From positions 1,833-9,083 of the forward strand of contig DJFY01000051.1 of NCBI GenBank assembly GCA_002431545.1: a stretch of 7,251 nt of DNA. Reading direction: 5' to 3'. This stretch comes from Cellvibrionales bacterium UBA5860 (GTDB lineage Bacteria > Pseudomonadota > Gammaproteobacteria > Pseudomonadales > Porticoccaceae). The stretch's first letter is position 1. Each line of letters opens with the position of its first letter. The notes under the pieces were generated by a model. That model was not told the DNA's origin. It saw only the letters and a list, made by a program, of their open reading frames with translations, and searched no databases. Positions 1 to 5,105 of the stretch are shown here, piece by piece. A program made the translations under genes and the position numbers.

Positions 1-326
1 TCGTTGGCGATGAGCATGCATTGCACACCGTGTATCTGGCCAATGCCGGTAACGATGCCGGCAGAGGGCACTTCGTTACCGTAAAGGCCGTAGGCCGCCA
101 ATGGCGACAGTTCGAGAAAAGGCGTATGTGGGTCGAGCAAACGGTCGATGCGCTCGCGGGGCAGAAGTTTTCCCCGCTTGCGGTGGCGCTCGATATGGGC
201 CTCGCGAATACCGGTTGCGGCCTCTTTGACGCGTTGGCGCAAGGTGGTCAGCAGATTCTCGTAATGATTCTGGTTTTCGCGGAAAGTTTCGGACCGGGTA
301 TTGATCTGAGATTCAATTTGGCTCAT
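1..326 (-). CDS. Acyl-CoA carboxylase beta (carboxyltransferase) subunit, N-terminal part, cut by window edge
   Basis: This is the first 108 codons of a biotin-dependent acyl-CoA carboxylase carboxyltransferase subunit, which moves carboxyl from carboxybiotin to an acyl-CoA in the cytoplasm. Reverse translation begins MSQIESQINTRSETF and contains the family stretches RGKLLPRERIDRLLD, FLELSPLAAYGLYG and GIVTGIGQIHGVQCMLIAND. These match the N-terminus of methylcrotonyl-CoA and geranyl-CoA carboxylase beta subunits more closely than propionyl-CoA carboxylase. Family members are roughly 530 residues, so about a fifth is present and the catalytic core lies off the left edge. An in-frame ATG three codons upstream (position 335) is an alternative start; neither has a strong Shine-Dalgarno. 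The partner biotin-carboxylase subunit is not visible. Leucine/isovalerate or acyclic-terpene breakdown are both possible; the substrate cannot be decided here. Confidence 0.88.
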   Translation of the reverse strand, partial: MSQIESQINTRSETFRENQNHYENLLTTLRQRVKEAATGIREAHIERHRKRGKLLPRERIDRLLDPHTPFLELSPLAAYGLYGNEVPSAGIVTGIGQIHGVQCMLIAN

Positions 327-424
327 AGGGGGCATCGAAACTCACGTACCAACCCAAATGTCTGGGGGGGACGTGTGGCAAAAAACGGCCGCCGAATCTA
401 GCAAACCCGCTGGACGAATTCAAT

Positions 425-437
425 CCGCCGCTGGCGG
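425..437. repeat. Short GC-rich hairpin between DUF1302 and the carboxylase gene
   Basis: CCGCC at 425-429 pairs with GGCGG at 433-437 around a GCT loop. On the plus strand the stem extends to 422-440 through a T-G wobble and two A-T pairs; on the minus strand the wobble becomes a C-A mismatch. A second arrangement is possible, because AACCCGC at 404-410 is the complement of GCGGGTT at 434-440. No T-run follows on the minus strand, so it is not a textbook terminator. Confidence 0.35.
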
Positions 438-448
438 GTTCTGGTACA

Positions 449-481
449 ACGCCGGGTTACGAAAGTTCGGTAGCCCGGCGT
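449..481 (-). terminator. Hairpin just past the DUF1302 stop, possible transcript end
   Basis: A 12-bp inverted repeat (arms 449-460 and 470-481, 9-base loop) starts 10 bases after the DUF1302 stop codon at 491-493. The core is GCCGGG against CCCGGC, and on the minus-strand RNA there is a single A-C mismatch. Its position fits a transcript terminator or 3' stabilising stem for the DUF1329-DUF1302 unit. There is no U-tract after it (minus strand continues TGTACC), so factor-independent termination would be weak. Read-through into the carboxylase gene is plausible. Confidence 0.45.
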
Positions 482-490
482 ATGCCTGCG

Positions 491-2068
491 CTAAAACTGG
501 AAGGTGACAGTGAACGCAGTTTCGTTGCGGCGATAGGGCGGTTCTGCCAGATATGACCCCAGGCCCCACGGGCCCTGGTCATCGCCGCTTTCTCGCCAGT
601 ACAGGTGCTGTTCAAGTTTAAACACCAGATTGCGGGAGTACAGATATTCCATTTGAAGTTTAGTGTAACCGCCGGTTGAACGCGGGTCGTAGGCGAGTAC
701 GAACAGTGGTTTCCAGAGACCGGCGCCGCCGTAGCTGGTGGAGGCGGAGAAAGTGATGACAAATTCGTCCTGGTCGAGTTTGTCGTTATTGACACTGAGG
801 TAGCGACCGGGCGCTCCGGGAGCTTCGCTGACCTCGTAAAAACTGCCGCGAAAATGGCTGCTGTGGTCGAGATAGCGGCGCCAGAAAAATTGTGTTGAAA
901 GGAAAAACGTACGCAACCGATTGAGTGGTTTGATCCAGGTGGGGCGATCGATAGCCAGCATCACTACCGACTGGTCTACTGTGTCGAAGCCATCCCCGTC
1001 CGGATCTATATTAATGGGTGCCCCGGGCTCGATACCCACAGGAATGCCCTTGGTGACCGTGGTTTCCAGCCGAAACACGGATTGCGTATAGCGGTCTTCC
1101 GAATAGTTGGCGGTCATACCGAACACGTTGATTCGCGGGTAGACGATTTCTGCGGTAGTAGCGAAGGTGGTGGGGTTGGCAATACCCGCAGAGAGTGTCC
1201 TTACACCTGGCGTTTGGGAGAAGCCGTAAAAATAGTTAAAACTGAAATCGATATCGTTCCAGATCCCTTTGAAACGAATGCCGCTTTGCATGTTTCTTAG
1301 TTCCGAGCGCTCCGGGGGGCTGTCGATCAGCGTCAGGTCCAGATCGTAGAGCGTGCCGCCAATATCGACGGTATTGGCTGGAACGGGCAGACCAATACCG
1401 GTAAAGGCCCAGGGGCGAGGATAATCAGTAGGCACCTTGTTGGCTTGAAAATCATCGGGAATCAGGATGATTTCGAGAAAGGATTCGTCGAGTGTGCCGA
1501 TTTTGCCGATATCCCAGATACCGCGGGCCATCCATAAAGGGATGCGTATATCCTCCCAGGATTCTCGAGTGCCGTGCCAGGAGCGATCCAGGGGATTGAT
1601 AATATCGAGTGCGCGAAAGTTGTCGGTTTCGCCCCAGACTACCTGTTGTCGCCCGAGCCGGAGCGAGAACGGTGGCATAATAAAATCGAAAAAGGCCTCG
1701 CGGACTTTGTATTCTTCCTTGCCCCGATCATCCAGCACGTCAAAACTGTCTTTAATGTCGAATGCCGAATCGTAGACGCCGCGGGCGAGAAAGGTAAACG
1801 TAGCTTCTTCTAGGGGGCCCGTCTTAAAACCAAAAGCTTCGCCTTCCTGGAGAAAGTAATACTTACCCTCGACCTGGGCGGTGTTGCGCTGGTGGGTGAG
1901 ATCGGCGTCATCGAGAAAGGACGCTCCGGTGCGCACGATATTGTAGGCTTTGACAAAGCCCTCCAGTTCGATGTCATCTCCAATCTTGACGATGGCCCAG
2001 GACAAACCGGGCAGCAGCATTGCAAATAGCGCGGCTAGCAGCCGGGCCACATGGTTTCGTTGGACCAT
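491..2068 (-). CDS. DUF1302 family outer-membrane beta-barrel-like protein
   Basis: This 525-residue protein belongs to the DUF1302 family. It begins with a clear Sec signal peptide (basic N-terminus, hydrophobic 10-22, likely cleavage after SWA at residue 25). Recognisable family stretches are LGRQQVVWGETD at 138-149 and ALDIINPLD at 153-161, followed by alternating polar/aromatic strands. It ends in AFTVTFQF; a C-terminal Phe in a strand is the usual outer-membrane barrel assembly signal. The start at 2068 is supported by AAGGGGA about 8 bases upstream. DUF1302 proteins are usually encoded beside DUF1329 proteins, as here (95-base gap), often in clusters degrading steroids, hydrocarbons or other hydrophobic compounds. 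A role in uptake or export of such substrates across the outer membrane is inferred, not shown. The MMPL-type transporter often found with this pair is not in the window. Confidence 0.9.
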   Translation of the reverse strand: MVQRNHVARLLAALFAMLLPGLSWAIVKIGDDIELEGFVKAYNIVRTGASFLDDADLTHQRNTAQVEGKYYFLQEGEAFGFKTGPLEEATFTFLARGVYDSAFDIKDSFDVLDDRGKEEYKVREAFFDFIMPPFSLRLGRQQVVWGETDNFRALDIINPLDRSWHGTRESWEDIRIPLWMARGIWDIGKIGTLDESFLEIILIPDDFQANKVPTDYPRPWAFTGIGLPVPANTVDIGGTLYDLDLTLIDSPPERSELRNMQSGIRFKGIWNDIDFSFNYFYGFSQTPGVRTLSAGIANPTTFATTAEIVYPRINVFGMTANYSEDRYTQSVFRLETTVTKGIPVGIEPGAPINIDPDGDGFDTVDQSVVMLAIDRPTWIKPLNRLRTFFLSTQFFWRRYLDHSSHFRGSFYEVSEAPGAPGRYLSVNNDKLDQDEFVITFSASTSYGGAGLWKPLFVLAYDPRSTGGYTKLQMEYLYSRNLVFKLEQHLYWRESGDDQGPWGLGSYLAEPPYRRNETAFTVTFQF

Positions 2069-2105
2069 CGGTGGGTTCCCCTTATTTGTTTTACTAGGTT
2101 GTTAT

Positions 2106-2142
2106 TTTTTACTGCGGGCCGTCGGGCAGCCCGCGGTAAAAA
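2106..2142. repeat. Inverted repeat between DUF1329 and DUF1302
   Basis: Arms 2106-2119 and 2129-2142 (core GCGGGC against GCCCGC, flanked by TTTTTAC and GTAAAAA) enclose a 9-base loop. Fourteen pairs form on the plus strand with one T-G wobble; on the minus-strand RNA this is one A-C mismatch. In the minus-strand transcript the U-run precedes the stem and the A-run follows it, which is the reverse of an intrinsic terminator. It is more likely an RNA-stability or differential-expression stem inside the DUF1329-DUF1302 unit, or chance. Confidence 0.5.
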
Positions 2143-2163
2143 TTTTATTTAAACTGTTTGCTC

Positions 2164-3489
2164 TCAGCGTCGGCCACTGATCATGTTGCGCAGAGAAAAG
2201 AACTGCTTGGCGCGTGCTGCACTGAATTCCCGTTTGTTGGTGAAACAGTGAGTCATCGTTGCGTGGGGTTTTTTTGCGTTAATGTCGGTTTCTCCCAGGT
2301 GCAGGAAAACCTTGTGGCCCAGACTCTTGTTAAAGTCCTGCTTGATATAGGGCGCCTGAGCGGGCGGTTCGGTTGCGTAGTCTTCCGAGTATTTGAGGAA
2401 GTGCTGGTTCATGCGCAGCATTTGGTCGTCCGTTCGGTCAAACGCGAACATCCAGTGGGTCCAGTAAGTTTCGGCGTCGACAAAGACGATTCTCGCACTG
2501 TAGGGGTGATTCTCTGATTTGGGTTTGATCAGGACTACGTGGGCATCGCGGACTTCCCACCGAGTCTTGTGCGGCACCCAGAGGTGCGGGCCACCGAATT
2601 CTGGATTAGTGAGCACGTTGTTTGTCGCCAATACTTTGCGCGTGCCCAGGTATGCCCAGTTATTCTCGAAAACCTTGCCGCCGAAACCGTTCGAATCTTC
2701 GCGAATCATATCCATGCCCATCAATTCGCCGGTGCGCTCCGAAGCCAGCGTGCGGCGGGGTTTGCGCTGCTCGGGCATGTACAGCCAACCAGAGTTTTCC
2801 CGATAGTGATCGACATAGCGTATGGACATGTCTTTCGCGCCGGCCATGTCGCGCGGTGAGCGAAACTCCATGACCTGCTTGCTTTTGACTTCTTCATAGC
2901 CCGGCACCAGGCTGTGATGGCCTTTGGCGTAGGTGGCGTTGACCGAAAAATATTCCATTTCGCGATCCAGTTTGCCACCCTCGCTACGCAGCCACGTGAC
3001 CATGGGCATGTCATAGTCGTTAGCGCCGGGCCGCCACAGCATGTTCTGAATGACTTTCTGGCCGGCCATGGCATCGTTGGGGTCTATTTCGGGGAAGGGA
3101 TAACCGCCGCCGGTGAAGCCGATTAATGTGCCTGTTTCATCAACGGAGTAATCCGGCTTGACGTTTTTGCCCCAGTTATCCGGGGCCGGGTAGTGGCGGG
3201 TGGTGGCGATTTCCATGTCCATATCGTCGAAAAAATAGTATTCCCACGCGGTGTGTGGAATGTATTTTTCGAGAAGATGGCGGTCCGCGATAGTCAGGTG
3301 ACGGCCAGCTTCAAGTGCGGCCTGCCCTGGTCGGGCATTGTCAATCCAGTCTCGCAATGCCTGATAGCTCTGGTCTGGTTTTGCCAGCGTGTGTGGGGTT
3401 ATCAGGGAGGCGACTATCGCGACAAGCAGTGGTAGCAGCCTGGATTTTGAACAGTTACCGTGCGCGTTGGAAATTCTAAATTGCTTCAT
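2164..3489 (-). CDS. DUF1329 family exported protein
   Basis: This 441-residue protein is assigned to DUF1329 by length, architecture and the family stretch GGGYPFPEID at residues 127-136. An N-terminal export signal is present: basic region, hydrophobic 18-30, probable cleavage after TLA at 36, so the protein is likely periplasmic or outer-membrane associated. The open frame extends 12 codons further upstream, but the start at 3489 is chosen because GGAGGA lies 6-7 bases before that ATG and the signal peptide then begins properly with MKQF. DUF1329 proteins have been compared with LolA/LolB-type lipid-binding folds and typically accompany DUF1302, as here. A periplasmic carrier for a hydrophobic substrate is the reasonable inference; no catalytic residues are recognisable. 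It is first in its unit, behind a promoter at 3641-3668. Confidence 0.9.
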   Translation of the reverse strand: MKQFRISNAHGNCSKSRLLPLLVAIVASLITPHTLAKPDQSYQALRDWIDNARPGQAALEAGRHLTIADRHLLEKYIPHTAWEYYFFDDMDMEIATTRHYPAPDNWGKNVKPDYSVDETGTLIGFTGGGYPFPEIDPNDAMAGQKVIQNMLWRPGANDYDMPMVTWLRSEGGKLDREMEYFSVNATYAKGHHSLVPGYEEVKSKQVMEFRSPRDMAGAKDMSIRYVDHYRENSGWLYMPEQRKPRRTLASERTGELMGMDMIREDSNGFGGKVFENNWAYLGTRKVLATNNVLTNPEFGGPHLWVPHKTRWEVRDAHVVLIKPKSENHPYSARIVFVDAETYWTHWMFAFDRTDDQMLRMNQHFLKYSEDYATEPPAQAPYIKQDFNKSLGHKVFLHLGETDINAKKPHATMTHCFTNKREFSAARAKQFFSLRNMISGRR

Positions 3490-3538
3490 TACCGGTCCTC
3501 CCGTGTATCGCGGCCTGGATTGCAAGGGCTTGTGGGTA

Positions 3539-3639
3539 AAATTTTGATAACCCGCCCCGCCAGGGTTGTGGTAGCAGATTACTGGCTATTGCCCGCCGGT
3601 ATTTTTAGTTTTGGGTGGGCTTATTGTCTATCAAAATTT
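3539..3639. repeat. Nested inverted repeats in the DUF1329 leader
   Basis: AAATTTTGATA at 3539-3549 is the exact complement of TATCAAAATTT at 3629-3639 (11 bp). Inside, CCCGCCC (3551-3557) and GCCCGCC (3591-3597) can each pair with the GGGTGGG/GGTGGGC segment at 3613-3620, allowing one wobble on the plus strand. The two inner pairings exclude each other. The predicted transcription start near 3634 falls inside the right arm, so only part of the outer repeat would be in RNA; a DNA operator role is equally possible. Confidence 0.4.
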
Positions 3640-3640
3640 A

Positions 3641-3668
3641 ATTATATATATGCAACTTGATAAAGCAA
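3641..3668 (-). promoter_or_regulatory. Sigma-70-type promoter for DUF1329-DUF1302
   Basis: On the minus strand, TTGCTT (3668-3663) is followed after 16 bases by a perfect TATAAT (3646-3641) in an AT-rich stretch. Transcription would start near 3634, giving a leader of about 145 nt before the DUF1329 ATG. The -35 box matches consensus at only three of six positions, so an activator or the extended AT region may compensate. Confidence 0.6.
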
Positions 3669-3746
3669 GGCGAGCCGGTCGTTGACAGAGGGTCTGATAA
3701 CACGGAATAAAAAAGAAATAGCTCCTTTAGTGGCTAGTGGCAAATA

Positions 3747-3802
3747 AGTTCTAGTCAGAACTCGTGGCGCATCGTTTGGTCACGCCAAACTACGCAACGA
3801 GT
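3747..3802. repeat. Two abutting hairpins downstream of DUF4399
   Basis: The first is AGTTCT (3747-3752), loop AGTC, AGAACT (3757-3762), a perfect 6-bp stem; on the minus strand it is followed by TTATTTG, a weak terminator-like tail. The second is a long imperfect stem at 3760-3802: outer ACTCGT/ACGAGT, then GCG/CGC, then an internal loop, then GTTTGG/CCAAAC around the loop TCACG (3780-3784), about 15 pairs in all. The two overlap by three bases and so compete. Function is unknown; possible roles are a terminator region for DUF4399 or a small structured RNA. Confidence 0.5.
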
Positions 3803-3809
3803 AACGAGC

Positions 3810-3840
3810 AGGGCCAGCCCAATTCGTGGTAACAGGCCCT
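3810..3840. repeat. AGGGCC/GGCCCT inverted repeat
   Basis: AGGGCC at 3810-3815 pairs exactly with GGCCCT at 3835-3840 across 19 bases. It lies about 60 bases past the DUF4399 stop and next to the two-hairpin block at 3747-3802. It may be part of the same structured region or the 3' end of the DUF4399 transcript; there is no U-tract. Confidence 0.3.
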
Positions 3841-3888
3841 CGGGATGTGGCCGATGGGTGAGGGGTGGGTGACTGCGGTAAGTATTCG

Positions 3889-3898
3889 CTATCGATAG
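3889..3898. repeat. Perfect palindrome CTATCGATAG after the DUF4399 stop
   Basis: A 10-base perfect palindrome begins four bases past the DUF4399 stop codon on the minus strand. It is too short for a stable RNA stem, so if functional it would be a protein-binding site; chance is a fair alternative. Confidence 0.25.
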
Positions 3899-3901
3899 GG
3901 G

Positions 3902-4324
3902 CTAGTTCACGGTAATCGTAACTTTTTCTGAGACCACGGGTGGTGTATGGGGTACGTGAAAATGGTCGCCCAAAAGTAGCTGAAGGGTGTGCTTACCGGG
4001 GTTCAGCTCAATGGTGGCCTCGGTTTGTCCGCCGCCGAAATGACGGTGGTGCCCGTCAGTCGGTACCGGTTTAGTCAGCGGCGGTAACTCGGTATCGATA
4101 AGCAAGTGATGGTGTCCGGTATTGCCGCGCTCGACACCGGCGGGCGCCACGCCCATGCCTTTTAGACCGAAGCGGACGGTGACCGGACTGGATACGGTGG
4201 CACCGTTTTCCGGCGAAATAATGTAGGCGCAAACAGCATCTTCCCGTGGATTGCAGGCCTGAGCCACAGCGTGCCAGCTGGTGACCGCGAGCACCGCTAC
4301 CAAGAGGATTTTAAATGACTTCAT
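3902..4324 (-). CDS. DUF4399 family exported, histidine-rich protein
   Basis: This 140-residue protein matches the DUF4399 family over nearly its whole mature length (family-like stretches PENGATVSSPVTVRFGLKGMGVAPAG, read in two parts at 38-52 and 53-63; HFGGGQTEA at 95-103; LLLGDHFHVPH at 116-126). A Sec signal peptide covers residues 1-21 or 1-23 (cleavage after AVA or AQA), so it is probably periplasmic. The mature protein has ten histidines in clusters (71-73, 92/93/95, 112, 121/123/126) and two cysteines (24, 32) that could form a disulfide; a metal-binding role is inference only. The frame is open 13 codons further upstream, but the start at 4324 is preferred for its AGGG six bases upstream and its correct signal peptide. 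It lies 90 bases downstream of MAPEG, possibly co-transcribed. Confidence 0.88.
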   Translation of the reverse strand: MKSFKILLVAVLAVTSWHAVAQACNPREDAVCAYIISPENGATVSSPVTVRFGLKGMGVAPAGVERGNTGHHHLLIDTELPPLTKPVPTDGHHRHFGGGQTEATIELNPGKHTLQLLLGDHFHVPHTPPVVSEKVTITVN

Positions 4325-4363
4325 AATCGACCCTGTGAAAATAACGCTTGGTTTAATGTGCAC

Positions 4364-4375
4364 CTAGACTACTAG
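4364..4375. promoter_or_regulatory. CTAG-N4-CTAG motif upstream of DUF4399
   Basis: Two CTAG tetramers (4364-4367 and 4372-4375) sit four bases apart, 40-51 bases upstream of the DUF4399 start. CTAG is usually scarce in gammaproteobacterial DNA, and the same spacing occurs in Trp-repressor operators. The flanking bases are only partly symmetrical. It could be an operator for a DUF4399 promoter in this gap, or chance. Confidence 0.2.
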
Positions 4376-4414
4376 TATCACGGTCAGGCGCTGTTGCCGG
4401 TTTGCCGGCGGAGC

Positions 4415-4798
4415 TTAGAACAGCGCTCCGAGAACGCCAAAAAAACCAATCAGGATCATTAGGGCGTTGGCGATAAAGCCGGTCATCATGCCCGTGCCGC
4501 GGGTTGACGGATCGGCAATATAGGCTTTGCGGTAGATGTGGCGGCCGACCAGGAACACAATGCCCATAAGCCCGGCGAACGTTGCACTGGCATAGTAGGC
4601 GCAAAGCCACATGGCGGGAACGGTCACGACCAGTTGTTCTTGCGTATTCAGCTGCACGCGCAGGGCGCGTTCAAAAGTGTCGTCGCCACTCATGGCGGGC
4701 GCCTCTATATTTGCCGCCTCTCGCGCCTGGCCGGCTTTTATGGCAAAGAATGTGTATTGAATCAACAGCAGTAACGTGACGAACGCGACAAAGGCCAT
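4415..4798 (-). CDS. MAPEG family membrane protein (glutathione transferase/eicosanoid type)
   Basis: This 127-residue integral membrane protein belongs to the MAPEG family (membrane-associated proteins in eicosanoid and glutathione metabolism). Four hydrophobic segments are visible, at about 3-20, 56-73, 75-89 and 104-127. The signature E43-R44 ... N51 ... E54 after the first helix matches the glutathione-binding motif region of microsomal glutathione transferases, and GRHIYRKAY followed by DPSTRGTG (85-103) is the usual loop before helix four. The length is typical for bacterial members. The open frame reaches 20 codons further upstream, but AAGGAG sits six bases before the ATG at 4798, which fixes the start. 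Bacterial members are mostly uncharacterised; a role in detoxifying lipophilic or peroxidised compounds in the inner membrane is inferred and would suit a neighbourhood for hydrophobic substrates. Confidence 0.88.
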   Translation of the reverse strand: MAFVAFVTLLLLIQYTFFAIKAGQAREAANIEAPAMSGDDTFERALRVQLNTQEQLVVTVPAMWLCAYYASATFAGLMGIVFLVGRHIYRKAYIADPSTRGTGMMTGFIANALMILIGFFGVLGALF

Positions 4799-4987
4799 AC
4801 AGTTCTCCTTATCCGGTATACGCTGGAGCGCGCCAGTAGTGCGTGCCTCAAGCTTCATATGGTAGTGGCGAAGCGGGCTTTATTCCAGACATGGCGTGCG
4901 GGTTTTGGTTCGTTTATTTGTTGCCGTCCAAAAGGTTTATTGCCAATCGACACGTTTTGGCTTTGGGTTGCCTGGCCGCGAGCCTGC

Positions 4988-5040
4988 TTCCGGGCCGTGC
5001 GGGGGGGTGGGCCGCTGTTTCTAGCGGCCCGGAAACCCCC
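4988..5040 (-). terminator. Overlapping GC-rich inverted repeats downstream of the SDR gene
   Basis: GGGCCGCT (5009-5016) pairs with AGCGGCCC (5023-5030) around the loop GTTTCT, an 8-bp perfect stem, with GGGGG (5003-5007) and CCCCC (5036-5040) able to extend it past a bulge. A second perfect 10-bp pairing, TTCCGGGCCG (4988-4997) with CGGCCCGGAA (5025-5034), shares the 5025-5034 arm and so excludes the first. The location, 66 bases after the SDR stop, suits a transcript end, but no U-tract follows, so an attenuator for MAPEG or a protein-binding region is also possible. Confidence 0.5.
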
Positions 5041-5050
5041 GAATAGCGAG

Positions 5051-5085
5051 TCCTCGTATTGAGCCTTCGTATTGAAAGACGAGGA
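5051..5085. repeat. Direct and inverted repeats after the SDR stop
   Basis: TCGTATTGA occurs twice (5054-5062 and 5067-5075, 13-base period), enclosed by a perfect 7-bp inverted repeat, TCCTCGT (5051-5057) and ACGAGGA (5079-5085). On the minus strand this lies 21 bases past the SDR stop and could form a hairpin with a 21-base loop. No U-tract follows. Confidence 0.4.
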
Positions 5086-5105
5086 AGCTCTAGACGCCAG
5101 GTTGG

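Larger units (their letters stand above)
3490..3901. other. 412-base gene-free gap between DUF1329 and DUF4399
   Basis: No convincing gene lies here; the short open frames on either strand have no ribosome binding site and no recognisable product. The right part (3747-3898) holds inverted repeats downstream of DUF4399. The middle (3641-3668) holds the DUF1329 promoter. The left part (3490-3634) would be the DUF1329 leader. An AT-rich island at about 3621-3660 marks the promoter against GC-richer flanks. Confidence 0.7.
4799..5105. other. 307-base gene-free gap between SDR and MAPEG
   Basis: No gene is supported here; the open frames crossing it continue from shadows of the SDR and MAPEG genes. 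It contains the MAPEG ribosome binding site, an imperfect palindrome at 4823-4836 (CTGG...CCAG), strong overlapping inverted repeats at 4988-5040 and a repeat cluster at 5051-5085. I could not find a convincing promoter for MAPEG; TTGGCA at 4940-4945 on the minus strand resembles a -35 box but has no good -10 partner. Confidence 0.6.

Noticed and set aside
364..370. G7 run upstream of the carboxylase start (and another at 5001-5007), as possible phase-variation tracts
   Set aside because: Both are short, intergenic and not placed between promoter boxes; length is within chance for this composition.
21..401. A 126-codon plus-strand open frame at the left edge
   Set aside because: It is antisense to the carboxylase gene, whose translation matches its family closely.
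457..795. A 112-codon minus-strand open frame within DUF1302
   Set aside because: It is an out-of-frame shadow of DUF1302 with low-complexity Ser/Thr/Pro content and no ribosome binding site.
2269..2277. A AAA AAA heptamer in the correct phase for -1 frameshifting in DUF1329 (minus strand)
   Set aside because: The shifted frame stays open into the intergenic region, but nothing recognisable is encoded there, and I see no upstream ribosome-binding stimulator or convincing stem placed for it.
3460..3660. A 66-codon plus-strand open frame in the DUF1329 leader
   Set aside because: It overlaps the DUF1329 start and promoter, has no ribosome binding site and no recognisable product.
3760..3802. 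Possible integron attC site
   Set aside because: The stem is attC-like in size, but the GTTRRRY and RYYYAAC core sites are not present, and there is no integrase or cassette structure.
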